Shown piece by piece: positions 1 to 8,454 of a stretch of 64,000 nucleotides of DNA. Source of the DNA: Haematobia irritans. Taxonomy: Eukaryota; Arthropoda; Insecta; Diptera; Muscidae. The stretch spans positions 200,934,899-200,998,898 of the forward strand of contig NC_134397.1 in assembly GCF_050003625.1 (NCBI RefSeq), written 5' to 3'. A model generated the notes under the pieces. That model was given only the letters and a program-made list of their open reading frames with translations, searched no databases and was not told the origin of the DNA. Every line of letters starts with the position of its first letter. The first letter of the stretch is position 1. The translations under genes were made by a program, and so were the position numbers.

Positions 1-716
1 GGGGATCGGTTTATATGGAGATTAGAGATTATATACTAACACCATTTACCAAATTTCAGACGGATTGGATGAAATTTTCTTCTCTTAGCGGCTCCGCAAG
101 CCAAATCTGGGGATCGGTTTATATGGGGGCTATATATGCTTATGGAACGATGTGGACCAATTTTTGCATGCTTGTTAAAGACCATATACTAAGACTATGT
201 ACCAAATTTCAGCCGGATCGGATGAAATTTGCTTCTCTTAGAGGTTCCGAAAGCCAAGTCGCGGGATCGGTTTATATGGGGGCTATATATAATAATAGAC
301 CGATGTGGACCAATTTTTGCATGGTTGTTAGAGACCATAAACTAACACCATGTACCAAATTTCAGCCGGATCGGATGAAATTTGCTTCTCTTAGAGCAAT
401 CGCAAGCCAAATTTGGGGGTCCGTTTATATGGGGGCTATACGTAAAAGTGGACCGATAAGGCCCATTTGCAATACCATCCGATCTACATCAATAGCAACT
501 ACTTGTGTCAAGTTTCAAGTCGATAGCTTGTTTCGTTCGGAAGTTAGCGTGATTTCAACAGCCGGACGGACGGACGGACATGCTCAGATCGACTCAGAAT
601 TTCACCACGACCCAGAATATATATACTTTATGGGGTCTTAGAGCAATATTTCGATGTGTTACAAACGGAATGACAAAGTTAATATACCGCCATCCTATGG
701 TGGAATGTATAAAAAT
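1..716 (+). repeat. Tandem-body dispersed element, copy 1 (left end cut by window)
   Basis: Body units begin near 1, 109, 262 and 415 with a GGGATCGGTTTATATGGG-like motif, giving a period of about 153 bp; the first spacing is a shortened 108 bp. The body is followed by a GACG tetranucleotide run near 563-582, a GATCGACTCAGAAT block, a TTTATGGGGTCT block, and a tail ending in an imperfect hairpin (684-710) and TATAAAA. The same order recurs at 870-2706 and 5620-6262, which is what defines the family. The unit length is divisible by three, so a 208-codon frame stays open across it, reading SVYMGAI in each unit. I treat this as a repeat, not a gene: there is no plausible start or known domain. 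The family resembles repeats common in calyptrate fly genomes. Confidence 0.7.
684..710 (+). other. Tail hairpin of tandem-body element copy 1
   Basis: ATACCGCCATCC is followed by TATGGTGGAATGTAT. The arms CCGCCAT and ATGGTGG pair with one G-T mismatch and then decay. It is the positional equivalent of the hairpins at 2669-2703 and 6227-6260. Confidence 0.5.
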
Positions 717-879
717 GAATTTCATCCCCACTGGGATTTGATATGTGCCGTTTTACTTTTTCACTTCCATGGAAGTTCTTTTGAGAAGGTTTGAAATATT
801 ACGATAATTTAATTGAAAATATATATTTATACAAAAATATATGCCGGAAATAACAAAAACAAGTATATACAGCAGTAAG

Positions 880-894
880 TTCGGCCGGGCCGAA
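880..894. other. Perfect 7-bp-arm palindrome at element head
   Basis: TTCGGCC-G-GGCCGAA is an inverted repeat with a single central base, sitting 28 bases upstream of the first body-like sequence. A decayed version, TTCGGCC-T-GGCCGCA, occurs at 4812-4826, where a second head of the same family is preserved. Confidence 0.75.
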
Positions 895-2668
895 TCTTAA
901 ATACCCTCCACCATGATTCAAATATAATAGTTTACTTTGAAAACTCTTCGTCGTAGCGGGTTACTTGATAATATATAACATTTTAGGGGGGTTGATGACA
1001 AATTTTCTCCCATGCAAATCAGTTCAACCAGTATGCTTCCAGAAGAAAAAATTTAAAGATTCTACCTATGAAGACCAGCTCAGATTCTGGATTTATGAGA
1101 ACCAATTTTGTGTTGAGTTTTAGAGAAATCATAAACATATCGTGTATATGATGAAATAACGCCTTGATTTGAAGTCCTCGAATTAAATTTGGGAGTTAGG
1201 TCTATATGGGGCCTATACCAAAACATGGACCAATACTCACCACCTCTTAATGTTCCCCAAATACCTCTAGAATTCCACTTTCAGACGAATTGCTGACAAC
1301 TACGAATTCTAGAAGCCCAAGAAGTAAAATCGAGAGATCAGCCTATATAGGGGCTATACCAAAACATGGACCGATACGGACCATTTTCGAAACACCTCTT
1401 TATGGTCCTAAGATATGTCTATATTTCTAATTTCCGGCAATTTGGATAAAAACTACGGATTCTAGAAGCCCAAGAAATAAAGTCGGAAGATCGGTCTATA
1501 TGGGGGCCATACCAAAATATGGACCAATAGGCACCATGTGCGACACATCTATTTGTGATCTTAAAATACCTGTAGATTTTCAATTTCAAGCCAATAGGCT
1601 AGAAAATATATTCTCTAGACGCGCAAGAAGTAAAATCGAGAGATCGGTCTATATGGGGGTTATACCGAAAAATGGACCGATACACCTCAATTTCGGCACA
1701 AATATTTGGGGTTCCAAAATACCTCTAGATTTCCAATTTCAGGCAAATCGGATAATAAATACAGTTTATAGAAGCCAAAGAATAAAAATCGGGATATCGG
1801 TCTATATGGCGACTATACCAAAACATGGACCGATACGGACCATTTTCGACACACCTCTTTATGGTCCTAAAATACCTCTAGATTTTCAATTTGAGGAAAA
1901 TCGGATAGTTTCTACACGCCCAAGAACCAAAATCGTGAGATCGGTCTATACGGCGACTATACCAAAACATGGACCGATACGGACCACATTCGACACACCT
2001 CTTGAGGGTTCCCAAATACCTCTAAGTTTACAATTTCAGGCAAATCGGATAGTAAATACAGTTTCAGGAAGCCCAAGAAGCAAAATCGGGAGATCGGTCT
2101 ACATGGAGGCTATACCAAAACATGGACCGAAACGGACCATTTTCGAAACACCTCTTTATGGTCCTAAAATACCTCTAGATTTTCAATTTCAGGCAAATCG
2201 GACAGAAAATACAGTTTCTAGACGCCCAAGAAGCAAAATAGGGAGATCGGTCTATATGGGGGCTATACTAAAACATGGCCCGATGGGCACCATTTTCGGC
2301 ACACCTCTTTATGGTCCTCATGTACTTCTAGATTTTCAATTTCAGGCTAATTGGACAAAAACTACGTTTTTTATAAGCCCAAGACCCCAAATCGAGAAAT
2401 CGGTTTATATGGGGACTAACATATATCAAAACTTGGACCGATATAGCCCATCTTCGAACTTGACCTGCCTGCAACCAAAAAACGAATCTGTGCCAAATTT
2501 CAGGACAATAGAGCAATTATTGAAGGCTGTAGCGTGATTACAACAGACAGACAGACGGACGTGCTTATATCGTCTTAGAATTTCTCCCTGATCAAGAATA
2601 TATATAACATACTTTATATAGTCGGAAGTCGATATTGCGATGTGTTACACACGAAATGACAAACTTAT

Positions 2669-2703
2669 TATACCCCTATCACCATTCTATGGTGGTGGGT
2701 ATA
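2669..2703 (+). other. Tail hairpin of tandem-body element copy 2
   Basis: TATACCCCTATCACCAT is followed by a TC loop and TATGGTGGTGGGTATA. The inner CACCAT/ATGGTG arms pair fully; the outer TACCC/GGGTA arms pair across a small internal bulge. It closes the element. Confidence 0.6.
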
Positions 2704-2704
2704 A

Positions 2705-2971
2705 AAAAACGATTTGGAACCATGTGCGCTGCACGAACGTGACTCTGGTCTATTCCCGGTGAAGCGCCGACTTGATATGATCAAAATTTTGGTAATTTGT
2801 TTAGTGCCAACCTTACTCTCCAACATTCTCCCGAAGGAAAAGATCGATGAATTGAAGAGAGTTTGGTGGCATTATGCGGTAGAAGTGAGAAACTTATTTC
2901 TTAGGCCTTCACTCTTTGGAGAATTTCTGGTGTTCTTGCCGTTTTTATCGTCCACTTTTTGGACACGATGA
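2705..2971 (+). pseudogene. Possible decayed coding fragment, unidentified
   Basis: This stretch is less AT-rich than its surroundings and stays open in one frame from the end of the preceding repeat to 2971, about 85 codons from the first possible (non-ATG) start. The translation has coding-like composition, with a hydrophobic stretch (MIKILVICLVPTLLSNILP) followed by a charged segment containing KEKIDELKRVWWHYAVEVR. There is no good start codon: the frame begins right after the TAA at 2702, inside the adjacent repeat tail. It ends just before the minisatellite. It could be an exon or transposon remnant trapped between repeats, or chance. I do not recognise the family. Confidence 0.25.
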
Positions 2972-2979
2972 AACACTAC

Positions 2980-3385
2980 CGGTATCACGGTAACGAGCAA
3001 TGATAATTTTTCTATAGAAATAAAATTTTGACAAAATTTCCTATAGAAATAAAATTTTGACAAAATTTTCTATAGACATGAAATTTTGACAAAATTTTCT
3101 ATAGAAATAAAATTTTGACAAAATTTTCTATAGAAATAAAATTTTAACAAAATTTTCTATAAAACTTTAATTTTGACAAAATAAAAAAAATCTTGACAAA
3201 ATTTTCTATAAAAATAAAATTGTGACAAAATTTTCTATAGAAATAAATCTTTGACTGACAAAATTTTTATAGAAATAAAATTTTGACAAAATAAGCTTTT
3301 TTTATGGTAGTTTTTTGATAAAAATTTGCTCCAAATTTTGGTAGATTATTTTTGGCTCGAATGGCAACCGTGCTAACTACATGGA
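2980..3385. repeat. 29-bp minisatellite with flanking repeat ends
   Basis: From 3003 to about 3300 the sequence repeats a 29-bp unit containing TTTTCTATAGAAATAAAATT, with TTTTGACAAAA between cores (successive TTTTC starts at 3066 and 3095). About ten units are present, the right-hand ones more decayed. The block is flanked by CACGGTAACGAGC on the left (near 2986) and, in inverse orientation, GGCTCGAATGGCAACCGTG on the right (near 3353). This suggests degenerate inverted ends of a larger element. The unit is of a type abundant in muscid flies. Confidence 0.7.
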
Positions 3386-3670
3386 CGAAAAAGACTGTTT
3401 TTCATATGTTTGGGTGTAAAAATAATATGTTTGGAACTCAAAATTTTTAACACAATATTTTTAAGTGCAATCATATAATGTTCATAAACTAGCATTACAT
3501 GTTTGGGACATAAAATGTTTGTAAATATAATATGCTTAGATGCAAACATATATTAATTTGGAAATAGCATATAAACATATATGTGTTTAGAAAGATAGAC
3601 CTAGAGAGTATAAAAAATATTTTGTTTAGACGAATCCTGAAAATATATATGCTTGAAGCAAAATGTGTTT
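3386..3670. repeat. Degenerate ATGTTTGG-rich repeat tract
   Basis: Irregularly spaced ATGTTTGG/ATATGTTTG motifs recur near 3407, 3427, 3498, 3515 and 3579, and a GTGTTTGG variant near 3665, in very AT-rich DNA. The spacing is too uneven to call a clean tandem repeat. No coding potential is visible. Confidence 0.35.
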
Positions 3671-4199
3671 GGGGTATATGTTACAGAAGCGATTTTTTAG
3701 GGTGCTTTGTGTACTATATATGACCTTTATTTATTTTAACAAAATTGGGGTTAAGGTGTGCAAATTTTATAACCTAACGATTATATTTTTCATGGTCAAC
3801 CCTGAGGTGGTGTATGTTAGTAACCCCTCCTATTGTATTGAAAATATATAGTCTCTTTTACCATTCCCTTTGTCGCCAAACATTTTTTTTAAGTGTACAA
3901 ACCATCCAATGGTGTAAATATATGCCACCAATTCATAGCTTACAAAAACAATTGTAATTTTGTTTATTAAAAGAAATCTAAGGCGTGTTTTGATTTGACA
4001 GACATTATTTTAAGTTTCTGTTTTCCCAATTCAATGCAAAATAAAAAACACCCGATTGTCATCTTGTGGCGAAAAAATCTTTCGCATGTCAAATGATGAT
4101 GATGGGAGGCAAATAAAAGTTTTACCAAAAGTATCAAAAAATATCAATGCCAACAAATGCCTTCCAAAATGGGAGGGCAACTATTTCCTTTGCTTGAGG
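3671..4199. other. AT-rich intergenic stretch, no feature recognised
   Basis: I see no repeat family, gene or structured RNA here. Short open frames exist but have low-complexity AT composition. A small (ATG)n run (ATGATGATGATGGGAGG) lies near 4094. It precedes the candidate promoter at 4201. Confidence 0.4.
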
Positions 4200-4200
4200 T

Positions 4201-4240
4201 CATAAAAAAAGCTGAGAGGCCGACCCCAACACAGTAATAT
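4201..4240 (+). promoter_or_regulatory. Candidate core promoter (TATA-like box plus initiator)
   Basis: ATAAAAAA at 4202-4209 resembles a TATA box. It lies 30 bases upstream of ACAGTAAT (CAGT at 4232-4235), which resembles the arthropod initiator. That spacing is the usual TATA-to-start distance. The implied 5' leader would be about 238 bases and has no ATG-rich decoy reading frame that I noticed. In AT-rich DNA this can arise by chance. Confidence 0.35.
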
Positions 4241-4470
4241 TGTAATTCAATAAATATCGCACTCAAAGTGAAAAGTTTAAACTAAACAAAAATCAAAATC
4301 GACCAAAAATAAAAACCGAATCACCATTTGAAAACTTTTGAGATATTATTCTTTGAGATAGGAGATGGAAGAGTGTTAGCACACAAAACAAAAACAAATT
4401 TCACATACATCCAATTGAATAAGTAGTTGGTTTAATTGGAAAACTTTTTGCCAAAACGAAATCATTTAAG

Positions 4471-4659
4471 ATGGCAAACAAATATTTTCCAAATTACTTT
4501 GATAAAATCCATTATTCCTTTTGCAAAAGAATTCCTATGATTGCTTGCAGGATTATCGCAGAAGAGATTCCAAGAAACACTTCTTACGAATATATCAAAA
4601 ATAAAATTGAAATGGCTACTATGATGATCTTGAAGAGACACGGTCTTTTCCAACGATAA
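4471..4659 (+). CDS. Candidate small single-exon protein, 62 aa, unknown function
   Basis: The frame begins at an ATG in a favourable context (AAG before, G after) and ends at TAA. The product is small, basic and Cys-containing. Its N-terminal part (MANKYFPNYFDKIHYSFCKR) is aromatic-rich, followed by a hydrophobic segment (PMIACRIIAEEIP) and a helix-prone C-terminus (YEYIKNKIEMATMMILKR). There is no signal peptide, membrane span or domain I can name. Codon use is mixed and less AT-biased than the flanks, which makes this the only short frame in the left region that looks genuinely coding. A TATA/initiator pair lies 240-270 bases upstream. An AATAAA occurs at 4786-4791, but it is inside a repeat fragment. 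It could be a lineage-restricted small gene, a retained exon, or chance. An overlapping minus-strand frame looks like its shadow. Confidence 0.4.
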   Translation: MANKYFPNYFDKIHYSFCKRIPMIACRIIAEEIPRNTSYEYIKNKIEMATMMILKRHGLFQR

Positions 4660-4735
4660 GACATTGACGACATTCAATGATGGATGGACTTATGCAATGT
4701 TTAAGGCGAAATATGTTTATGCCGACACACAGTGG

Positions 4736-4850
4736 ACAAATTCAGGCAAATTGGATAAAAAAATTTAGTATCTAAATGTTCCTAAAATAAAACAAATTAG
4801 ACGGCCCTAAGTTCGGCCTGGCCGCATCCAATATATCCTTTACCATTAAG
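4736..4850 (+). repeat. Fragment and head of tandem-body element family
   Basis: ATTCAGGCAAATTGGATAAA near 4740-4760 matches the body sequence of the element at 870-2706. Immediately after comes a separate head with the imperfect palindrome TTCGGCC-T-GGCCGCA (4812-4826) and ATATCCTTTACCATTAAG. No body or tail follows, so these are truncated relics. Confidence 0.5.
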
Positions 4851-4934
4851 TAAAAATAAAATTCTACTAACGACCATCATCTGTAATTTAATTACAATTG
4901 CTGATGCCAAGTTATCTTAAAAATTCTTAACACT

Positions 4935-5020
4935 GTCTTAGTCCATATAGAAGCAGATTAAATATCTATATATATATTGTCTTAGTCCATATAGAAGCAG
5001 ATTAAATATCTATATAAGCC
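4935..5020. repeat. 44-bp tandem duplication
   Basis: GTCTTAGTCCATATAGAAGC and the following AGATTAAATATCTATATA occur twice, starting at 4935 and 4979. The copies appear identical apart from the short TA run at the junction. This suggests a recent local duplication by slippage. Confidence 0.85.
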
Positions 5021-5033
5021 TTGGGATCTATAA

Positions 5034-5125
5034 ATCGAATAATCGATTAACCGACACAATTTGACACAAAAATCTAGAAAAATCGATTATTAAAAATAAT
5101 CGCAAAATCGATTTTAGATTTTCAA
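5034..5125. repeat. ATCGATT-rich tract, left of the hAT element
   Basis: AATCGATT-type motifs recur within about 90 bases (near 5043, 5081, 5095 and 5106), mixed with AATAATCG. A similar tract lies at 8617-8763, on the other side of the mobile element. The function is unknown. ATCGAT is also the core of DREF/BEAF-type sites in flies, but no such role is shown here. Confidence 0.5.
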
Positions 5126-5465
5126 CTATTTCTTAACTCTTACTATCAAAAATTGATTGTAATGTTTTCTGTTTACAATTGATTGTAAAATACCTAGATG
5201 TGGGGAAAAGCACACATATTTCTTAATTTTTCATTAATAAAAATCCAGTACCAATAAGAATAAAAGTTCTTATTTGATTAACAATTTACTACCGAAAAAC
5301 AAATGTTTCCAATTTTCTCTCTACTCGTCTTTAATTATTTGGGAAAAAATCATTAAATCTCTGTACATGTTTACTTTTATATATCTAACATTTTAAATAT
5401 AAATATTAAACAAATAAACAACATTAAAATTTTTTATATTTTTTGGTGTTTCTTACCAACTGGTG
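5126..5465. other. AT-rich stretch, no feature recognised
   Basis: This is low-complexity AT-rich DNA with no coding frame, tandem structure or RNA gene that I can see. It leads directly into the hAT target-site duplication. Confidence 0.4.
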
Positions 5466-5473
5466 GTTATAAC
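5466..5473. repeat. Left 8-bp target-site duplication of hAT element
   Basis: GTTATAAC directly precedes the terminal CAGGGATCC and is repeated exactly at 8578-8585. It fits the hAT target preference nTnnnnAn and is a perfect palindrome. Confidence 0.85.
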
Positions 5474-5580
5474 CAGGGATCCGGAGCGGTCCATTTTTTT
5501 CGCTCCGCTCCGCTCCCGCTCCGGAGAAAAAAAAACCGATCCGCTCCGAGAAAAAAAAAATCGCTCCGCTCCTCTTCGAG
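5474..5580. repeat. GC-rich subterminal repeats, left hAT end
   Basis: Direct and inverted CCGCTCC/GGAGCGG motifs alternate with A-runs (CGCTCCGCTCCGCTCCCGCT, then CCGATCCGCTCCGAG). Such motif clusters in hAT ends serve as transposase-binding arrays in well-studied members. That role is inferred here. Confidence 0.6.
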
Positions 5581-6128
5581 AAAATTATAGTACAAACATT
5601 GTATTATTTGTTCAATTGAGTTTTATTTTATTTAGAAAAATCGGGCGGTACATATATGGGAGCTATAGCTAAATCTGAACCGATTTCGTTGATTTTTTGC
5701 ACACATAGTTAGTGCTATAGAAGATTACATTTAGCCAACTTTGAGTAAGATCGGTTGATAAATAAGGGTTTTATGACCAAATTTGGCAAAATCGGGCGAT
5801 ACATATATATGGGACCTATATCTAAATCTGAACCGATTTCGATGAAATTTTCAGACTTAAAGGGTGATACAGAAGATTATTTTGTGCTAAATTTTGACGA
5901 CGATCGGTTAGTAAAAAAGTGCAACGTGACCTCATTTGTCGAAATCGAGCAATACATATATATGGGAGCTATATCTAAATTTGATCCGATTTCTTCCAGA
6001 TTCAATAGCGTTCGTCCTTGTGCCCAAAAAAACTCCCTGTACCAAACTTCATCAAAATCGGTTAATAATTGCGACCGGAATCCTGTGAACAACAAATACA
6101 TGGACAGACGGACGGACACCAAGCGCTA

Positions 6129-6159
6129 GATCGACTCAAGAGGTGATTCTGAGTCGATC
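6129..6159. other. 10-bp perfect inverted repeat
   Basis: GATCGACTCA (6129-6138) and TGAGTCGATC (6150-6159) form perfect arms around an 11-base spacer. The other two element copies carry only one arm at this position, so the second arm is specific to this copy. Confidence 0.75.
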
Positions 6160-6226
6160 GGTATATATTTTATGGGGTCTAAAATCAATATTTCTGGTAG
6201 GCACATTTTTTGGCAGATCAAACTTA

Positions 6227-6260
6227 TTATACCCTAACCACTATGTGGTTTAGGGTATAA
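6227..6260 (+). other. Tail hairpin of tandem-body element copy 3
   Basis: TTATACCCTAACCAC, a TAT loop, then GTGGTTTAGGGTATAA. The arms are complementary along 15 pairs with one bulged T. The inner arms (AACCAC/GTGGTT) differ in sequence from copies 1 and 2 yet still pair. Confidence 0.75.
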
Positions 6261-6345
6261 TGACTTTAAAACAATGTGTTGAAACATTTTATTAATTTTG
6301 AAGATTTTTTCAGAAATATTAAATCCATTTTTACTTCATTAAAAC

Positions 6346-6500
6346 GAAATTTTCATTCATGTTAGGATACACATTTTTATGTCGAATCACTTAGCTATAA
6401 GGACAAACAGACTTCATTGAAAAGTTTAGAGACTTTTAGACAAGGAAAAAACTTTATTTCAGAGAAATACGTCTTCTATTCTAAGCTCTACTCTCCGAAA
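6346..6500 (+). mobile_element. Partial, diverged copy of the CACTGAAAAAA MITE family
   Basis: This segment aligns with the interior of the element at 7857-8121. Shared landmarks in order are TTCATGTTAGGATACACATT, ATCACTTA...TATAAGGACA, ACTTCATT, AAAAGTTTA and ACTTTATTTCAGAGAAAT. Scattered substitutions show it is an older relative. Its termini are not recognisable. It lies just left of the mariner-like insertion. Confidence 0.65.
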
Positions 6501-6544
6501 GTTTTTTTGTTTTGCAACAGACGTAGAGAAGAGGTTTTGTTATA

Positions 6545-7478
6545 AAGGGTGATTCTTTTGAGGTTAGGATTTTCATGCATTAGTATTTGACAGATCACGT
6601 GGGATTTCAGACATGGTGTCAAAGAGAAAGATGCTCAGTATGCTTTGACATTTCATCATGAATAGACTTACGATCTGCCACAACGTCGAATTTTCAGTGA
6701 ATGGGCCCTAGAAAAGTTGGCAGAAAATCCGCTTTTTTATCGACAAATTTTGTTCAGCGATGAGGCTCATTTCTGGTTGAATGGCTACGTAAATAAGCAA
6801 AATTGCCGCATTTGGAGTGAAGAGCAACCAGAAGCCGTTCAAGAACTGCCCATGCATCCCGAAAAATGCACTGTTTGGTGTGGTTTGTACGCTGGTGGAA
6901 TCATTGGACCGTATTTTTTCAAAGATGCTGTTGGACGCAACGTTACGGTGAATGGCGATCGCTATCGTTCGATGCTAACAAACTTTTTGTTGCCAAAAAT
7001 GGAAGAACTGAACTTGGTTGACATGTGGTTTCAACAAGATGGCGCTACATGCCACACAGCTCGCGATTCTATGGCCATTTTGAGGGAAAACTTCGGAGAA
7101 CAATTCATCTCAAGAAATGGACCGGTAAGTTGGCCACCAAGATCATGCGATTTGACGCCTTTAGACTATTTTTTGTGGGGCTACGTCAAGTCTAAAGTCT
7201 ACAGAAATAAGCCAGCAACTATTCCAGCTTTGGAAGACAACATTTCCGAAGAAATTCGGGCTATTCCGGCCGAAATGCTCGAAAAAGTTGCCCAAAATTG
7301 GACTTTCCGAATGGACCACCTAAGACGCAGCCGCGGTCAACATTTAAATGAAATTATCTTCAAAAAGTAAATGTCATGGACCAATCTAACGTTTCAAATA
7401 AAGAACCGATGAGATTTTGCAAATTTTATGCGTTTTTTTTTTTTTAAAAAGTTATCAAGCTCTTAACAAATCACCCTT
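6545..7478 (+). mobile_element. Internally deleted Tc1/mariner-superfamily element
   Basis: The element is bounded by inverted ends AAGGGTGATT (6545-6554) and AATCACCCTT (7469-7478), each flanked by TA (6543-6544, 7479-7480). That is the TA duplication expected of Tc1/mariner. Beyond the first ten bases the ends are only loosely similar. It contains the C-terminal part of a transposase (6666-7370), followed by AATAAA at 7397-7402. At 934 bp it is shorter than the usual 1.2-1.4 kb. The missing part is the DNA-binding N-terminus, so this copy is non-autonomous. Confidence 0.85.
6666..7370 (+). pseudogene. Mariner-like transposase, catalytic-domain remnant (DD36D by count)
   Basis: An open stretch of 234 codons starts right after an in-frame TAG (6663-6665) with TYDLPQRRIFSEWALEK and ends at TAA. 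The DDE/D catalytic domain looks complete. Counting from the codon at 6717, the first Asp is residue 15 in FSDEAHFW, the second is residue 108 in WFQQDGATCH, and the third is residue 145 in PPRSCDLTPLDYFLWGY. There are 36 residues between the last two acids, and an Asp in third place as in mariner lineages. The roughly 110-residue helix-turn-helix N-terminus is absent: only about 60 bases separate a decayed ATGGTGTCAAAGAGAAAG start (near 6614) from the remaining frame. There is no frameshift or stop in the surviving part, so loss appears to be mainly by one internal deletion. The product would not bind its ends. Confidence 0.8.
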
Positions 7479-7480
7479 TA

Positions 7481-7856
7481 TTTGTAATGTGTGTGTATGT
7501 TTATGTTTATGTTTGCAACAACCTCCATCGAAATCAGTCCGTGGTATACCTACGAATATTCTTACTCAGATCTAGTGTTACCTAATTTCGCTTTTTTCCC
7601 CTTTATTGTAAAAATCCATTTTCGAACAGCGTTTTTAAGAAATGTTCGTTCTCAATAAAAGTAGATAACATGCAATAATACAAATCAAGTCATTATTTTT
7701 CAATGTGAGAAAAAACTTAAAATAAATGTATATGCGCACATTTTTCAACCAAAATTGAAACTATCCATAATTTTAAATAAATTTTCGAGAAGTAATATCA
7801 GAAATAAGAGAATGCTAGGATATAGTACAATAGTAAAGCAAATATGAATGTCCTTA
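7481..7856. other. Intervening DNA inside the hAT element, no feature recognised
   Basis: A short GT/TATGTT simple-sequence run occurs at about 7486-7515 (TGTGTGTGTATGTTTATGTT). Otherwise I see no gene or repeat family here. Confidence 0.4.
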
Positions 7857-8121
7857 CACTGAAAAAAAAAACAGAATTTTTCTTAATTGTTAAAGTCACG
7901 TTGACCATACCTCAAAAATTTTATCTTTCATGTTATGATACACATTTTTAAGTAAAATCACTTAATTATAAGGACATTACAACTTCATTCAAAAGTTTAT
8001 TGACTTTTGGACAAGGAAAAAAACTTTATTTCAGAGAAATGCATCTTCCATGTTAAGCAAAATTTGCATTCTTATTCTAAGGACATGAAATCTTTGACTT
8101 CACGACAGTATTTTTTCAGTG
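7857..8121. mobile_element. 265-bp MITE with CACTGAAAAAA inverted ends and TA duplication
   Basis: The element begins CACTGAAAAAA and ends TTTTTTCAGTG, an 11-bp inverted repeat, with TA on each side (7855-7856, 8122-8123). It is non-coding and AT-rich. The structure is that of a Tc1/mariner-derived miniature element. A partial relative lies at 6346-6500. Confidence 0.75.
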
Positions 8122-8123
8122 TA

Positions 8124-8454
8124 GAAAACTAAAAAATTAAATATAAATAAGATCGTTTAATTGCATTTATTTGACGGTCATTACAAACATCTTTGTTGTA
8201 ATACGGGATGAAATTGATCGAAAGTACTGTTGTTACTTTTACAACACATACTAGAGATATATTTTGACATTTGCTGTTTTTTGAAAACAATTACTAAAAA
8301 ACACGTTGTGTTTTCCCCAATGTACGTACGTACAAAAATACACATCGTAAATTTTAAACGTTTACTCACACTACGCTAAGTACTAGCTATATTTGAAATT
8401 ACCTACACGGTGTAATTTCAAAGTTACACATTTCATTCAAGTAATCTTTTATTC
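8124..8454. other. Right interior of hAT element, no feature recognised
   Basis: AT-rich sequence without a recognised family. Short frames on either strand lack any domain or coding-like composition. Confidence 0.4.

Larger units (their letters stand above)
870..2706 (+). repeat. Tandem-body dispersed element, copy 2 (head and tail both present)
   Basis: This is the most complete copy. The head (870-915) has the 15-base palindrome TTCGGCCGGGCCGAA followed by ATACCCTCCACCATG. The body has about nine units, with GGTCTATATGGGG-like starts near 1199, 1343, 1493, 1648, 1798, 1946, 2095, 2247 and 2400, a period of about 150 bp. The tail has a CAGACAGACGGACG run near 2545-2560, an ATCGTCTTAGAAT block, and an imperfect hairpin ending at TATAAAAAAA. 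The head segment ATACCCTCCACCATG is inverted relative to the tail arm CTATGGTGGTGGGTAT, so the element ends are partly inverted repeats. A 345-codon frame (1500-2537) is open through the last seven units because the period is a multiple of three. It starts inside a unit and has no recognisable domain, so I do not call a gene. Confidence 0.7.
5620..6262 (+). repeat. Tandem-body dispersed element, copy 3, inside the hAT element
   Basis: Three body units with ACATATATGGGAGCTATA-like starts near 5649, 5799 and 5951 give a period of about 151 bp. The unit includes CTAAATCTGAACCGATTTCG. A GACGGACGGAC run (near 6107), GATCGACTCA and TTTATGGGGTCT follow, and the copy ends with a near-perfect hairpin at 6227-6260. 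A 124-codon frame reads IGRYIYMGPISK-like peptides in each unit, parallel to the SVYMGAI reading in the other copies. The head is missing, so the copy is 5' truncated. Confidence 0.7.

Noticed and set aside
2872..3063. 63-codon minus-strand frame
   Set aside because: Its start lies in the 29-bp minisatellite and the rest is opposite another frame.
3663..3851. 62-codon plus-strand frame
   Set aside because: AT-rich, starts within a degenerate repeat tract, and has no domain or supporting signal. Probably chance.
4462..4677. 71-codon minus-strand frame opposite the candidate gene
   Set aside because: It overlaps the better-supported plus-strand frame, has no promoter-like sequence on its side, and looks like its complement shadow.
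5463..5672. 69-codon plus-strand frame over the GGAGC-rich hAT end
   Set aside because: It translates the subterminal repeats and A-runs. It is low complexity and crosses the transposon border.
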